A stretch of 64,000 nt of DNA from PALSA-1004 sp963829085 (lineage in GTDB: Bacteria > Pseudomonadota > Gammaproteobacteria > Burkholderiales > SG8-41): the NCBI GenBank assembly GCA_963829085.1, contig CAWHHJ010000016.1:62001-126000 (forward strand). Direction: 5' to 3'. Position 1 is the stretch's first letter. Every line of letters begins with the position of its first letter. Made by a program: the position numbers and the translations under genes. The notes under the pieces were generated by a model. That model saw only the letters and a program-made list of their open reading frames with translations. It did not search any database and was not told the DNA's origin. Positions 17,770-27,227 of this stretch are shown piece after piece.

Positions 17770-18807
17770 TTAATCGATCGTAACGTTCGCTGTCTTCGCG
17801 ACGCGAAACCACTTGTCCGACTCGGCCATCCAATAGCGGCTGAAATCGTCGGGTGTGTTGCCAACCGCAACGCCGCCAAGCTCGAGGATGCGGTTGGTCA
17901 TGGCAGGTGTATGCAACGCTTTCGCAATATCCGTGCTGATGCGAACAACGATTTCGCGCGGAACACCGGCGGGCATCGCAACGCCTTGCCACGAGCTCGC
18001 ATCGTAGCCTTTCAAGCCCGCTTCATTGATGGCCGGCACGTCGGGAAGAATCGGGAAGCGATCTCTTGTCGAAACGGCAATAGCGCGCAAGCGGCCTTCC
18101 TTCACGAATGGAACGACACCGACCGCAGGCGCGAATGCGAGCTCGACGCGCCCGGCCAGTTGGTCGACCATTTGGGCGCCGGCGCCTTTATAAGTAATCA
18201 GCGTGATGTCGAGGCCGGCCTGTTGCTTGAATAGCTCCATGGCGAGATGCGGACTGGCGCCGCCGCCGCTTGATGCGTAGTTGAGGGCGCCCGGCCTGCG
18301 CTTCGCGAGCGCGATCAGTTCGCCGACGTTTTTTACGGGCAGTGAAGGATGCACGAGCAGCAGCATCGGTACCGTAGCCACCAGCGTCACCTGCGACAGA
18401 TCCTTGAGCGAGTCGTAGCCCGCATTCGCGGACAATCTGGAAGCGATCGTCTGCGCCGGCGACACCATGCACATCGTGTAACCGTCAGGCGGCGACTTCG
18501 CGCACAGACTGGTGCCGATGCTGCCGCTCGCGCCCGGGCGGTTGTCGGCGATAACGTTCACGCCCTCCGCATCGGAGACAACCTTGGCGACGATGCGACC
18601 CAGGGTGTCGGTCGACCCGCCGGGCGGATAAGAGAGAATGAATCGAATCGGCTTTGCGGGATACGTCTGCGCGTGTGCTTGCCGGCCGATCACGAGCTCG
18701 GTCAATAGGAGAATGCATAGGCCGCAAATCGACGCTGGTGAAGGAAGAGTGATGTTCAGGCCCGCTTGAATAAGAAGAGACCAGCTCTGCGTTTGGTTAC
18801 GCCGCAA
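17770..18807 (-). CDS. Bug-family solute receptor with TTG start
   Basis: 345 residues. No ATG lies near the leader; TTG at 18807-18805, 1 base after the upstream stop TAA, gives LRRNQTQSW, then a hydrophobic leader (ICGLCILLLTELVIG) ending QAHAQ and the mature TYPAKPIRFILSYPPGGS. Other marks are PDGYTMC, LITYKGAGAQMV and LPDVPAINEAG. The long frame to 19068 is rejected because it overlaps the OCD gene. Third gene of the aminotransferase-OCD-Bug operon. Family secure, start less so. Confidence 0.86.
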   Translation of the reverse strand: MRRNQTQSWSLLIQAGLNITLPSPASICGLCILLLTELVIGRQAHAQTYPAKPIRFILSYPPGGSTDTLGRIVAKVVSDAEGVNVIADNRPGASGSIGTSLCAKSPPDGYTMCMVSPAQTIASRLSANAGYDSLKDLSQVTLVATVPMLLLVHPSLPVKNVGELIALAKRRPGALNYASSGGGASPHLAMELFKQQAGLDITLITYKGAGAQMVDQLAGRVELAFAPAVGVVPFVKEGRLRAIAVSTRDRFPILPDVPAINEAGLKGYDASSWQGVAMPAGVPREIVVRISTDIAKALHTPAMTNRILELGGVAVGNTPDDFSRYWMAESDKWFRVAKTANVTID

Positions 18808-18808
18808 T

Positions 18809-19795
18809 TTACGGAAGTTCGACAAGCTTGCCGCGTCCCCGCTTAGTCGCTTCCTGCAGCGCGTAAGCTGCAAAGGCGATATCGCCGATCGCCATCCCCT
18901 GAATGAGCGCAAGTATGCGATCGGCCTTTGAATCTCTGCCGCGTTTTTTACCGGCCACGACGTCACATGCAAGAGCGTCGATGCGTGAGGAGAACGCTTC
19001 GCGCGACAAGTGGCCCTGCGAAATCCAGGCGCCGCCGTCGCCGACTTCCGATGCAAAGTCGGCATCATCCACGATCAGGCGTTGGCATTCCGGCAGCACG
19101 CCATGGTCGATCTCGTTGCCGCCGCCCATCGAGCATACGACGGCACCGGCCTTGATCGTTCGAGGCAGGACCAGAGGGGCGGTAGAGTCAGTGAGCGTGA
19201 TGATGAGATCTGCATCATGCACCGCACCGGCTTTATTCGGTTCCACATGCATGTCGAAAGCAAGTTTTGGTGCATGCGCGGCGACGAACGCAGACATGCT
19301 TTCAGTTCGGCGGGCATTGACCCGCAATTCTGATATGTCGAGCGTGCGCGCGAGCATAGGCACGATCTCGTTCGCAATTTTGCCGGTGCCGAAGAGCGCT
19401 ACTATCAGCGGGCCGCGGTTGACAAGCGATTCTATGGTCGCTGCGCCGAACGCCGCAGTGCGAATGCGGCTGATCCATAGCTCGGGGACGAGGCCGGAAA
19501 GGGCGAGCCCGTCATGCTGATAGACGGCGCTGTAATTAAACGCGTCGGGATCGGTTGCGGACATCCTCGATATCAGCCGGATGCCGGATGCGCCTAAGTG
19601 ACCGACGCTAGCCGCTTTGAACTTGAAACGTCCGGCGCCGAAGCGCCGCGCGTCAAGCGACATCGAAGAGGGCGTCGATAGCATGCTGTTGCCCTGCGCT
19701 TGATCCTTAAGCGTGCGCCGCGCGAGATCGAGCGCGCGCTCGCTGTCGATTGCCGCGCGCACATCGTCTTCGCCGAGTATGCGGATGCAGGACAT
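18809..19795 (-). CDS. ornithine cyclodeaminase / mu-crystallin family protein
   Basis: 328 residues, intact, start ATG 19795. The Rossmann motif LIVALFGTGKIANEIVP is followed by RVNARRTES and the DADLIITLTDSTAPL strand, typical of this NAD(P)-dependent family that includes ornithine and alanine/lysine-related dehydrogenases. It lies 51 bp downstream of a class V aminotransferase, suggesting joint amino-acid or imine conversion, and directly upstream of a Bug receptor. It is a paralogue of the interrupted gene at 2766-3890, and unlike that one has the complete N-terminus (MSCIRILGEDDVRAAI). Confidence 0.87.
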   Translation of the reverse strand: MSCIRILGEDDVRAAIDSERALDLARRTLKDQAQGNSMLSTPSSMSLDARRFGAGRFKFKAASVGHLGASGIRLISRMSATDPDAFNYSAVYQHDGLALSGLVPELWISRIRTAAFGAATIESLVNRGPLIVALFGTGKIANEIVPMLARTLDISELRVNARRTESMSAFVAAHAPKLAFDMHVEPNKAGAVHDADLIITLTDSTAPLVLPRTIKAGAVVCSMGGGNEIDHGVLPECQRLIVDDADFASEVGDGGAWISQGHLSREAFSSRIDALACDVVAGKKRGRDSKADRILALIQGMAIGDIAFAAYALQEATKRGRGKLVELP

Positions 19796-19846
19796 TGTGC
19801 GATTAGATTGCGCCGGGCGTACGCTGCCGGCGTGACCTAACGCATC

Positions 19847-21037
19847 TCAAAGCCGTTCGCGCACCAGCGCGAGCACTTTGGCAACCTCTGCGGCGGTGTT
19901 GTAGAAATGAAACGAAAACCGCAGCCTCCCGTGCCGTATAGACAACTTCACTCGATTCTTCGCGAGATGATCATGTACGTCCTGCAGTTGCGCTTGCAGG
20001 GCTGCATCCGGATCGATTGCTCCAACGACTACGACATGCGAGAAGTGCGTCGGAACTTTTCCGCTCATAACCGGCAGCCCGAGCGCATTCAGGCCGGCAG
20101 TAAATTCGCGTGCAAGCGCAAGCACGTGCGCTTCGATTGCAGCAATACCGGTGCCGGCGAGCAGATCGAGCGAGACATCGGTCGCATTGGCACCGGCATA
20201 GTTATAGCTGCCGACCTCGAACCGCCGTGCCGCCGGCATCAGCTTGTATTCAGTGCCGCCTTTCTCGCCTTCATGGGCGTCGCCGAGGTCGATGCCGTAG
20301 CGTGCGAGATTGCCGGGCTGCATGCGTTCCGCGCGCTCGCGCCGCACATAGAGAAAACCGAATCCGTAAGGTCCGCATAAGTACTTCGATGCACCGACGG
20401 TCATTGCGTCGACGAGCGTCGTGCGCACATCCAAGTTCAAGGCCCCGACCGACTGCGCACCATCCACGAGAAGCATCACATCGCGATTCTGGCACAGCTT
20501 GGCGAGCGCATCGAGATCGCTGCGGGCACCGGTCGTATAAGTAACTGTTGACGCGATGACGAGCCGGGTCTTGGCATCGATATTTCGTGCGATCGTTTCG
20601 ACCGGAGTCGCGAAATCTGCAGTGGATGGCACTGCCCGCACTTCAATGCCATGGCGATCGCGCATGTTGTACAACGAATAAAGACTGTTCGGGTGCTCAA
20701 TATCGGCGCAGAGCACCGCATTGTCGCCGGCCTTCCAGGGAATCGACGTTACGATCGCATTGATGCCCTCCGATACGTTTTTGACGATCGCAATTTCTTC
20801 CGGTTGGCCGCCTATCAGACGCGCAAATTTTTCGCGCACGCGCTCGAGCACGTCGAGCATCGACGAACGCTCGCCGCCTTCATAGATGCGTCCATCGAGG
20901 TAACGCATCACCGCATCGCGTGCGCCGATTGGCAGCAGACCGCGCGCTGACGTTTCGAAGTAGATCCACTTATCAGTGCCGGGGAATTGTTGCCGGACTG
21001 CGGTGATTTCTCTTAACGGCGTCGACAGATCATTCAA
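19847..21037 (-). CDS. class V aminotransferase (cysteine desulfurase / epimerase-like)
   Basis: 396 residues. PLP enzyme: LVDGAQSVGAL (D192 and Q195 contact the cofactor), TVGASKYLCGPYG with the Schiff-base Lys at about 218, IEHPNSLYS, and the N-terminal WIYFETSARGLLP. There is no Cys-loop of IscS, so a selenocysteine-lyase/isopenicillin epimerase-like or kynureninase-like role is as likely as desulfuration. First gene of the operon with the OCD protein and Bug receptor. A 12-bp palindrome overlaps its ribosome-site region. Confidence 0.85.
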   Translation of the reverse strand: MNDLSTPLREITAVRQQFPGTDKWIYFETSARGLLPIGARDAVMRYLDGRIYEGGERSSMLDVLERVREKFARLIGGQPEEIAIVKNVSEGINAIVTSIPWKAGDNAVLCADIEHPNSLYSLYNMRDRHGIEVRAVPSTADFATPVETIARNIDAKTRLVIASTVTYTTGARSDLDALAKLCQNRDVMLLVDGAQSVGALNLDVRTTLVDAMTVGASKYLCGPYGFGFLYVRRERAERMQPGNLARYGIDLGDAHEGEKGGTEYKLMPAARRFEVGSYNYAGANATDVSLDLLAGTGIAAIEAHVLALAREFTAGLNALGLPVMSGKVPTHFSHVVVVGAIDPDAALQAQLQDVHDHLAKNRVKLSIRHGRLRFSFHFYNTAAEVAKVLALVRERL

Positions 21038-21042
21038 GGCGG

Positions 21043-21054
21043 TTCCCCGGGGAA
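21043..21054. promoter_or_regulatory. palindrome covering the ribosome-site region of the aminotransferase gene
   Basis: TTCCCCGGGGAA is a perfect 12-bp palindrome 6 bases upstream of the minus-strand ATG at 21037. It contains the purine run GGGGAA that would serve as ribosome site, so either protein binding or RNA folding could affect initiation. Chance occurrence is possible. Confidence 0.3.
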
Positions 21055-21187
21055 TTGTTTACTGCGTGTTGAGCACTGTAACTGAGTCGTGTGCGCCGGC
21101 TATTTTGCGCGTCGAGCATGGGCGGCGCAACTTCGTTGATGGGTCGCAACGCTTATGCGATCATCGGCGCCAGCATTTCTCTTCTGA

Positions 21188-22177
21188 ATGGATACCCGAT
21201 CGATGTACGTGCAATTGCAGCGCGCAGCTGCCGCGCTGGTCATCATGTTGTCGTGTTGTGCCGGTGCCGCCGCTCAAACGTATCCCTCCAAGCCGGTCAG
21301 GATCATCATGGGGTTTCCGGCGGGCAGCACTGTCGACGTGCTCGTGCGCCCGCTTGCACAGCATCTAACGCAAACGTTCGGGCAGCAGTTCATCGTCGAC
21401 AACCGTGCGGGCGCAACCGGTGTAATCGCGTCGGAACTCGTGGCGAAAGCGCCGGCTGACGGATATACGCTGCTTGGAACACCCAGCTCCGCGATCACAA
21501 GTACACCGCATTTAAGCCAGCATCTGCCGTTCGATCCATTGCGCGACTTCGTCAGCATCAACCAGATCAACTGGTTTTCGTACGTTCTCATTACGCATCC
21601 GTCGGTGCCAGCGAAGTCCGTCAGCGAGTTGATTGCTCTTGCGAAATCTAAACCGGGAGTACTGACGTACGGGTCGTCGGGCGTCGGCAGCGCGTTTCAT
21701 CTCGCGGGCGAATTGTTTCGGCTGATGGCAAAGATCGACATCATCCATGTCCCTTACAAAGGCGGCCCGCCGGCGGTTACAGACATGATGGGCGGCCGTC
21801 TCGACTTGATGTTCTATTCGCTCGCAGTTGTGCGTCAACAGATCGAAGCAGGAAGATTGCGGGCGCTTGCTGTGACCGGCGACCATCGCGATCCGCTGCT
21901 GCCGCTCGTGCCGACGGTTGCAGAGTCCGGCTTGCGCGGATATGAGATGAGCGGCGGTCATATCATTCTGGCGCCTGCCGCTACGCCGCGTGACGTGCTC
22001 GTGAAGCTGAACGCCGCCATTCTCAAGGCGTTGTCGCTTCCGGAAATGAAGGAGTTATGGGCGCGACAGGGAATGGAAATAGCGCTGACGACGCTGGACC
22101 AGGCCGCGGCACGCCTGCGCGGCGATTACGATCGCTATGGCAAGCTGATCAAGGAAGCCGGTATTAAGCCGGAGTGA
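21188..22177 (+). CDS. Bug-family solute receptor
   Basis: 329 residues from ATG 21188 (ATG at 21203 also possible). The leader ends CCAGAAAQ; then TYPSKPVRIIMGFPAGS, VDNRAGATGV, PADGYTLL, IHVPYKGGPPAV and VPTVAESGLRGY, ending KEAGIKPE. Full length and intact. It is divergent from the aminotransferase operon and upstream of the repeat block and dihydropseudooxynicotine-hydrolase-like gene, with 78 bp before the first repeat copy. Confidence 0.92.
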   Translation: MDTRSMYVQLQRAAAALVIMLSCCAGAAAQTYPSKPVRIIMGFPAGSTVDVLVRPLAQHLTQTFGQQFIVDNRAGATGVIASELVAKAPADGYTLLGTPSSAITSTPHLSQHLPFDPLRDFVSINQINWFSYVLITHPSVPAKSVSELIALAKSKPGVLTYGSSGVGSAFHLAGELFRLMAKIDIIHVPYKGGPPAVTDMMGGRLDLMFYSLAVVRQQIEAGRLRALAVTGDHRDPLLPLVPTVAESGLRGYEMSGGHIILAPAATPRDVLVKLNAAILKALSLPEMKELWARQGMEIALTTLDQAAARLRGDYDRYGKLIKEAGIKPE

Positions 22178-22255
22178 TGGCGCTGTCGAGTTTTTCCATC
22201 GTCATCACCGACGCGCCGCAATCATTGCATCATCTTCTGAATAGTTAAGCACAAA

Positions 22256-22366
22256 GTGAGACAACAAAATATCAGTCATTGGTTTCAGTATTTCCCTGAG
22301 AGCTTCATGTGGTCGCAGGGCATCATGTCGGCGATCGAAATGAATCCCGGAGGGGCAGCGTCGTGA
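22256..22366 (+). CDS. short ORF, truncated duplicate of hydrolase N-terminus (copy 1)
   Basis: 36 codons from GTG, reading VRQQNISHWFQYF and ending NPGGAAS. No ribosome site is obvious. It is most simply a relic of the tandem duplication; translation as a leader peptide is possible but unsupported beyond conservation of the frame. Confidence 0.3.
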   Translation: MRQQNISHWFQYFPESFMWSQGIMSAIEMNPGGAAS

Positions 22367-22456
22367 CTCGTTAGCCGCAGGCCCGTTTGCGGGAACGACG
22401 CCCGCGCCCCATACCTTCATTCGCGATGTCTTAATCAATTCGCAGGTAAATCGAAA

Positions 22457-22567
22457 GTGACACAGCAAAATATCACTCATTGGTTTCAGTATTTCCCTAA
22501 GAGCTTCATGTGGTCGCAGGGCTTCATGTCGGCGATCGAGATGATCCCGGTAGGGGCAGCGTCGTGA
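22457..22567 (+). CDS. short ORF, truncated duplicate of hydrolase N-terminus (copy 2)
   Basis: 36 codons from GTG, reading VTQQNITHWFQYF and ending IPVGAAS. The upstream bases (GCAGGTAAATCGAAA) are identical to those before the true start of the hydrolase at 22658, so if that start is used, this one should also be initiated. Conservation of the peptide relative to copies 1 and 3 is high. Confidence 0.35.
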   Translation: MTQQNITHWFQYFPKSFMWSQGFMSAIEMIPVGAAS

Positions 22568-22657
22568 CTCGTTAGCCGCAGGCCCGTTTGCGGGAACGAC
22601 GCCCGCGCCCCATACCTTCATTTGCCATCTCTTAATCAATTCGCAGGTAAATCGAAA

Positions 22658-23818
22658 GTGACACAACAAACTATCACTCATTGGTTTCAGTATTTCCCTG
22701 AGAGCTTCATGTGGTCGCAGGGCATCATGTCGGCGATCGAGATGATCCCGTATGGGGCGGCAGCGATGGGTGAGATCGATCAGGTCGGTCAGCGCCTGAA
22801 AGGTCGCGAGGGCGACAATGAAGCGTGGTGCGACGAATGGTCGAAGATGGCGGAAAAGATGGAGCGTCGCGCGGACGAAGCGGCGGCGGCCAATCACGCC
22901 CTCACTGCAGGCACGTACTACCTGCATGCATGGACGTACTATGGCTACGGCGAGCGCTTTCTGCATCTCGGCGAAAAGAAGCTCGATGTGTATCGGCGCA
23001 GTTTGCGTTGCTTCGAGAAGGGCATCCGGCGGCGATATCCAACCATAGAACGCGTCGAGGTGCCCTATGAGGGCAAGGTGCTGCCTGCCTGGTTTATGAA
23101 ATCGCCGACCGCAAAAGGTAAAGCGCCGACCGTCGTATTCTTCAATGGCCTCGACGGGACAAAGGAAGTGGGCGTTCTGTACGGCGGCGTCGAGCTCGCT
23201 GCACGCGGCATCAACCTGCTGGCAATCGACGGTCCGGGGCAAGGGGAGGCGCTTCGACTGCACAATATTCCAAGCCGTTACGATTACGAGGTCGCTGGCA
23301 CCGCGGCGTACGAAAGCGTGACGAAGCGCGCGGACGTCGATGCCACACGTGTCGCGATCATGGGAATCAGTATGGGCGGCTATTACGCGCCGCGCGTCGC
23401 CGCATTTGAAAAGCGCTATGCGGCGTGCGTCGCCTGGGGTGGGCACTTCGACTATCACGCTTCATGGATCCGCAGGCGCAAAGAAATTGAATCCGGGGGC
23501 ACGAAGGTATCAGCACCGTACTTTCACTTGATGTGGGTACTCGGTGTGCCGGACATGGATGCGGCGATGGCGAAGTTGAAGCAATTCACGCTCGCCGGCG
23601 TGGCGGAAAAAATCACGTGTCCGTTTCTCGTAACCCACGGCGAGCATGACACGATCGTGCCCGCCGCATACGCGCAGCTTCTTTATGATGCCGTTGGATC
23701 GAACAACAAGACGATAAAGATATTCACGGCTGACGAAGGCGGCAGCGAACACGTGCAGGGTGACAATCGCGTGCTCGGCTCGAACTACGTCGCGGACTGG
23801 CTCGCGGATAATCTTTGA
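22658..23818 (+). CDS. alpha/beta hydrolase, 2,6-dihydropseudooxynicotine hydrolase-like
   Basis: 386 residues from GTG 22658. GTG is preferred over the upstream ATG because it coincides with the repeat copy boundary and gives the expected N-terminal helical cap (ITHWFQYFPESFMWSQG, MSAIEMIPYGAAAMG). The core has VVFFNGLDGTKE, the nucleophile elbow GISMGGYYAPR, acid VTHGEHDTIVP and His in GGSEHVQGDN. This family cleaves C-C bonds or esters with a helical cap domain; nicotine itself is not implied. Paralogue of the convergent gene at 23864. Upstream it is duplicated twice. Confidence 0.85.
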   Translation: MTQQTITHWFQYFPESFMWSQGIMSAIEMIPYGAAAMGEIDQVGQRLKGREGDNEAWCDEWSKMAEKMERRADEAAAANHALTAGTYYLHAWTYYGYGERFLHLGEKKLDVYRRSLRCFEKGIRRRYPTIERVEVPYEGKVLPAWFMKSPTAKGKAPTVVFFNGLDGTKEVGVLYGGVELAARGINLLAIDGPGQGEALRLHNIPSRYDYEVAGTAAYESVTKRADVDATRVAIMGISMGGYYAPRVAAFEKRYAACVAWGGHFDYHASWIRRRKEIESGGTKVSAPYFHLMWVLGVPDMDAAMAKLKQFTLAGVAEKITCPFLVTHGEHDTIVPAAYAQLLYDAVGSNNKTIKIFTADEGGSEHVQGDNRVLGSNYVADWLADNL

Positions 23819-23863
23819 GGCGCGAGTCCCGCCCAGAGGTCGAACACGCCGTAAACGACGCGC

Positions 23864-25037
23864 TTATTTCCCGCGCACGAGCTTGTCCTCGAACCAGTTC
23901 CACATATCCGCCACCACCAGCGTCAGATAATCCCGCTGGCAGTGCTGCGATCCGCCTTCTTCAGCGGTGTAGACACGAAACGTCTTGTCCTTCGAACCGC
24001 ATGCATCGAACTGTTTCTGCGCATCAGCAAGCGGGATCTGCTCATCTTCGGCGCCATGCACCAGCAGGAACGGGCAACGCATTTTCTGCATCACGCCGTC
24101 GAGCTTGAATGGCTCGAGCGCTTTGAGCGCCTGATCGAGCGTATCCACGCCGAGTATCCATGTAATGTGATGCCCCGGCACCGACAGTGAAGTCTTGAAC
24201 TGCGCATCGATCCGTTTCTTCCACGTCGCGTGGTAATCCCATTGCGCGCCCCATGCGATGCACGCGGCATAGCGCGGGTCCATGGCAGCACAGCGCGGGG
24301 AATAATAGCCGCCGAGACTGATGGCGACGATGCCGATCTTTTTGGCATCGACATCGCTGCGCTTCTCGAGAAAATCGATGCACGCGCTGCCCGCGACTTC
24401 ATAGTCGTAGCGCAGGTAATGACCGCGGAAGCGAATCGCCTCTCCAGTGCCCGGGCCATCCATGACCAGCACGGATATACCGCGCTTGATGAGATCGGGC
24501 ACGCCGCGCATGTACTGGATTTCTTTCGTCACGTCCAAGCCGTCGAAGAACACGACGCAGGGGGCCTTGAGCGCCTTCGTGTTCTGCGCATGCACGAAGT
24601 AACCGGGCAAGCTGCCGTCCTTGAACGGCACTTCGACGATCTCGATTTTGACGTCGGTGAGAGCAACATGCCGGTGAAAGCAGTCCACGCCTTCGCGGAA
24701 CGCAGTGAGCGCCTTGGTATCTTTCGGCGTACGAAAACGCTCGGCCATTTGATAGTAATTGCAGGCGCGCAAGTACGCGTGGGCTGCGGATACGGGGTGC
24801 CCGTCCTTATCGAACTTCTGGGCGTGCGCCCGCACGCCATCCGCAACTTTTACGCACGCGTCGAACCAGGCTTCATCGTCTTCCGCGGCCTTGCCTTTCA
24901 ACATCGTGCCGATCTTGTGCAGCTCTCCGATTTCCGAGCCGCCGTACGGCGCGGAGCTCAACATGTTGATAAAGCCGGCCGACCAGCGGTAATTGCCGGG
25001 AAGTACAGAAGTACGGAGGATCTTTTTTCTCTGCCAT
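23864..25037 (-). CDS. alpha/beta hydrolase, 2,6-dihydropseudooxynicotine hydrolase-like, apparent frameshift near start
   Basis: The main frame from ATG 24964 gives 366 residues: VVFFDGLDVTKE, AISLGGYYSPR (nucleophile), VHGAEDEQIP and GGSQHCQRDY. The family N-terminus lies upstream: ATG 25037 gives MAEKKDPPYFC and skipping one base near 25004 joins LPGNYRWSAGFINML, matching FMWSQGIMSAIEM of the paralogue at 22658. So the full gene is about 390 codons with one extra base. Convergent with its paralogue, 45 bp between stops. Translation from 24964 alone would lack part of the cap helix. Confidence 0.82.
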
Positions 25038-25085
25038 GGTCGCGCTCTTTCGGTTGATGGTACGGATTGTTAGAGAGTAGTCATA

Positions 25086-26062
25086 TTATTCTTCGCGTAT
25101 GCCGGCCGCCTTCGCGACGCGCGCCCATTTTTCGGTTTCGGCGCGTATAAACGCAGCGTACTCCTCCGGTGTATCACCGCCCGGCTCATGGCCCTGGCTA
25201 ATGAACACTTCCTGGTTTTCAGGCGCGGCCAGTTGTTTAGCGAGTATTTCGTGTATGCGCGTGATGATCGGCCTGGGCGTTGCGGCCGGCGCCAGCATGC
25301 CATTCCAGTTGTAACTTTCAAAACCCGCGAGCCCCTGCTCAGCGACAGTCGCTAGATTGGGCAACAGCGGCGAGCGCTTGCGCGACGTCGCGCCGATCGC
25401 GCGCAGCTTGCCTTGGTTCAGCAGCGGCGCGCAGCCTGCGAATTGAATGATAGCGAATTCGATATGGCCGGCCAGCAGATCGATGGTGTACGAGAGGCGC
25501 CCTTATAGGGCACATGATTCATCTTGATGCCCGCTTGTGTCGCAAAAAGCTCCGTCGCGAGATGACCGACGGTGCCGACGCCTGGCGAGCCATAGTTGAT
25601 AGTGCCCGGCCGCGTGCGCGCGAGTGCAACGAAATCCTTCACGCCCTTCACGGGCAGACTCGGATGGATGCAGAGGCAGCTTGCGCTGCGAGCAATCAGC
25701 ATGATGGGTGCCAGATCCCGCAGTGTTTGGTATGGCATGTTTGCGCGGACCGAAGGTGCGATCGTCAGCGGTCCAGGATTTCCGGCGAGCAGCGTATAGC
25801 CGTCGGGTGCGCTTTTCACCACCGCTTCAGTGCCGGGTACGCCGCCTGCGCCGCCGCGGTTATCGACGATGAAGCCCTGGCCGAGTGCCGCATTTAATTG
25901 CTGAGCGGCCCAGCGCGCCTGGATATCAGTCGGTCCGCCGGGCACGAACGGTACGATGATGCGCACGGGCCGTACCGGATAATTCTGCGCAACCGCAAGC
26001 GGAGCACAGGCACTCGCAGCGATGGCGAATAGTGCGATCACGTATTTACATGATGCAATCAC
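25086..26062 (-). CDS. Bug-family solute receptor with apparent frameshift in the middle
   Basis: From ATG 26062: leader ending LAVAQ, NYPVRPVRIIVPFVPGG, APDGYTLL and MNHVPYKGA. The frame then derails into an unrelated tail stopping at 25418. In another frame SYTIDLLAGHIEFAII continues directly, then LPNLATVAEQG and the end AKAAGIREE at 25086. The shift lies near 25491-25497 and, unlike most others here, needs one missing (or two extra) bases. Complete gene would be about 325 residues. It ends 49 bp from the hydrolase start region. Confidence 0.82.
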
Positions 26063-26254
26063 GGGTGTCCTCCAGGCTTTCTCACGTGCAATACCAATTC
26101 AGGTAGACACGAGTTCGCGAAGATAGTTGAGTACTTCCATCAGTGTCAAACGGCGTGCGCGGACGAGGGCAACGCGAAACTTGCACACACGCAGTCTGCT
26201 AAACTCGCGGCTCAAATCGAGCGTCACATCAAGGTTTTTCCCGGAGAATAAGTC

Positions 26255-27175
26255 ATGGCAGTCAAGCGCAAGAAAGCCGTCAAGGTGCGGGCATCGTCAA
26301 GAAAATACTCAGACATACTTTACGAGGTCAAGGATCAAGTGGCATGGGTCACCATCAACCGGCCGCGCGTTCTGAATTCATTCCGCGAGCAGACGCTCGA
26401 CCAGATGATTGATGCGCTGAAATCGACGCGCGAAGATCCGTCGATCGTCTGCGCGGTCGTAACGGGTGCCGGCGACAAGTCATTCTCGGCAGGCGGCGAT
26501 TTCTTCGCCATGAAGCGGCTCAACTTCGCGAATGCCTACATGTGGAACGACCGCATGCTCGGTCTGGCCATGACAATTCGCGGACTGCCGATACCGGTAA
26601 TCGCGATGGTAAACGGCTGGTGCATGGGCGGCGGTCATGAGCTCGCGTTGTGGTGCGATGTCGTGATCGCTTCCGAGAACGCAGTGCTGGGACAGACGGG
26701 CGCAAAGGTGGGTGCATGCCCCACCGTCGGCGCAACGCAATATCTGCCGCGCATCATCGGCGAGCGGCTTGCGCGTGAAATGATATTTTGCGCGCGGCGC
26801 TTCACCGCGCACGAAGCGGTTGAAGTCGGCCTCATTAATAAATGCGTGCCGCAAAAAGACCTGCTCGCCGAGACCCTCAAATGGTGCGAGACCATGAAAG
26901 GCCACAGCGCGCTTACCATACGCATGACGAAGCGCTCGCTCAACTTCGAGTCCGACAATCTCTATTCATCGTGGCAGCACGGTATGGAGCTGCTCGCGCA
27001 CGTGTGGGGCTCGCCTGAAGCCAATGAAGGCATGGATGCATTCCTGAAGGGCCGCAAACCGGACTTCAACCAGTTTCGCCAGCGCGACAAGCGCGAGCTC
27101 GAACGCTATATGGACGGCTTCAACAATGATTTGAATGAGCCGCCGTATATGCGCAATAAGCGCAAGCAAGGCTAG
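26255..27175 (+). CDS. enoyl-CoA hydratase/isomerase (crotonase) family, similar to BadI/MenB-type enzymes
   Basis: 306 residues. The crotonase core is ILYEVKDQVAWVTINRP, SFSAGGDFFAMK and WCMGGGHELALWCD (oxyanion-hole loops), VLGQTGAKVGACPTVG and ARRFTAHEAVEVGLIN. The extra C-terminal tail, FLKGRKPDFNQFRQ then about 30 charged residues, resembles ring-opening 2-ketocyclohexanecarboxyl-CoA hydrolase or naphthoyl-CoA synthase relatives more than simple hydratases. CCGGAGAA is the ribosome site. It is followed 52 bp later by a CoA-transferase and an epimerase-like gene, forming a CoA-thioester operon. Confidence 0.85.
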   Translation: MAVKRKKAVKVRASSRKYSDILYEVKDQVAWVTINRPRVLNSFREQTLDQMIDALKSTREDPSIVCAVVTGAGDKSFSAGGDFFAMKRLNFANAYMWNDRMLGLAMTIRGLPIPVIAMVNGWCMGGGHELALWCDVVIASENAVLGQTGAKVGACPTVGATQYLPRIIGERLAREMIFCARRFTAHEAVEVGLINKCVPQKDLLAETLKWCETMKGHSALTIRMTKRSLNFESDNLYSSWQHGMELLAHVWGSPEANEGMDAFLKGRKPDFNQFRQRDKRELERYMDGFNNDLNEPPYMRNKRKQG

Positions 27176-27227
27176 CGTCTGTCGGGCTTTCGAATACGAG
27201 TCGGTACGTGCAGTTGCGACTGAAGAT

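Larger units (their letters stand above)
22256..22765 (+). repeat. 201-bp tandem repeat (two full copies and one partial) made of the 5' end of the downstream hydrolase gene
   Basis: Copies begin at GTG codons at 22256, 22457 and 22658, exactly 201 bp apart (67 codons). Each starts with about 34 codons encoding a variant of the hydrolase N-terminus (HWFQYFPESFMWSQG), closes with GAAS and TGA in copies 1 and 2, and continues with about 90 bases of near-identical noncoding DNA containing CCCGTTTGCGGG. Copy 3 runs into the real gene instead of the stop; similarity ends near 22765. The copies differ by scattered substitutions and no net length change. Confidence 0.93.

Noticed and set aside
22205..23458. 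Long minus-strand open frame of 417 codons containing three internal repeats
   Set aside because: It is antisense to the hydrolase gene and its internal repeats are just the 201-bp tandem repeat read backwards; no leader, motif or ribosome site.
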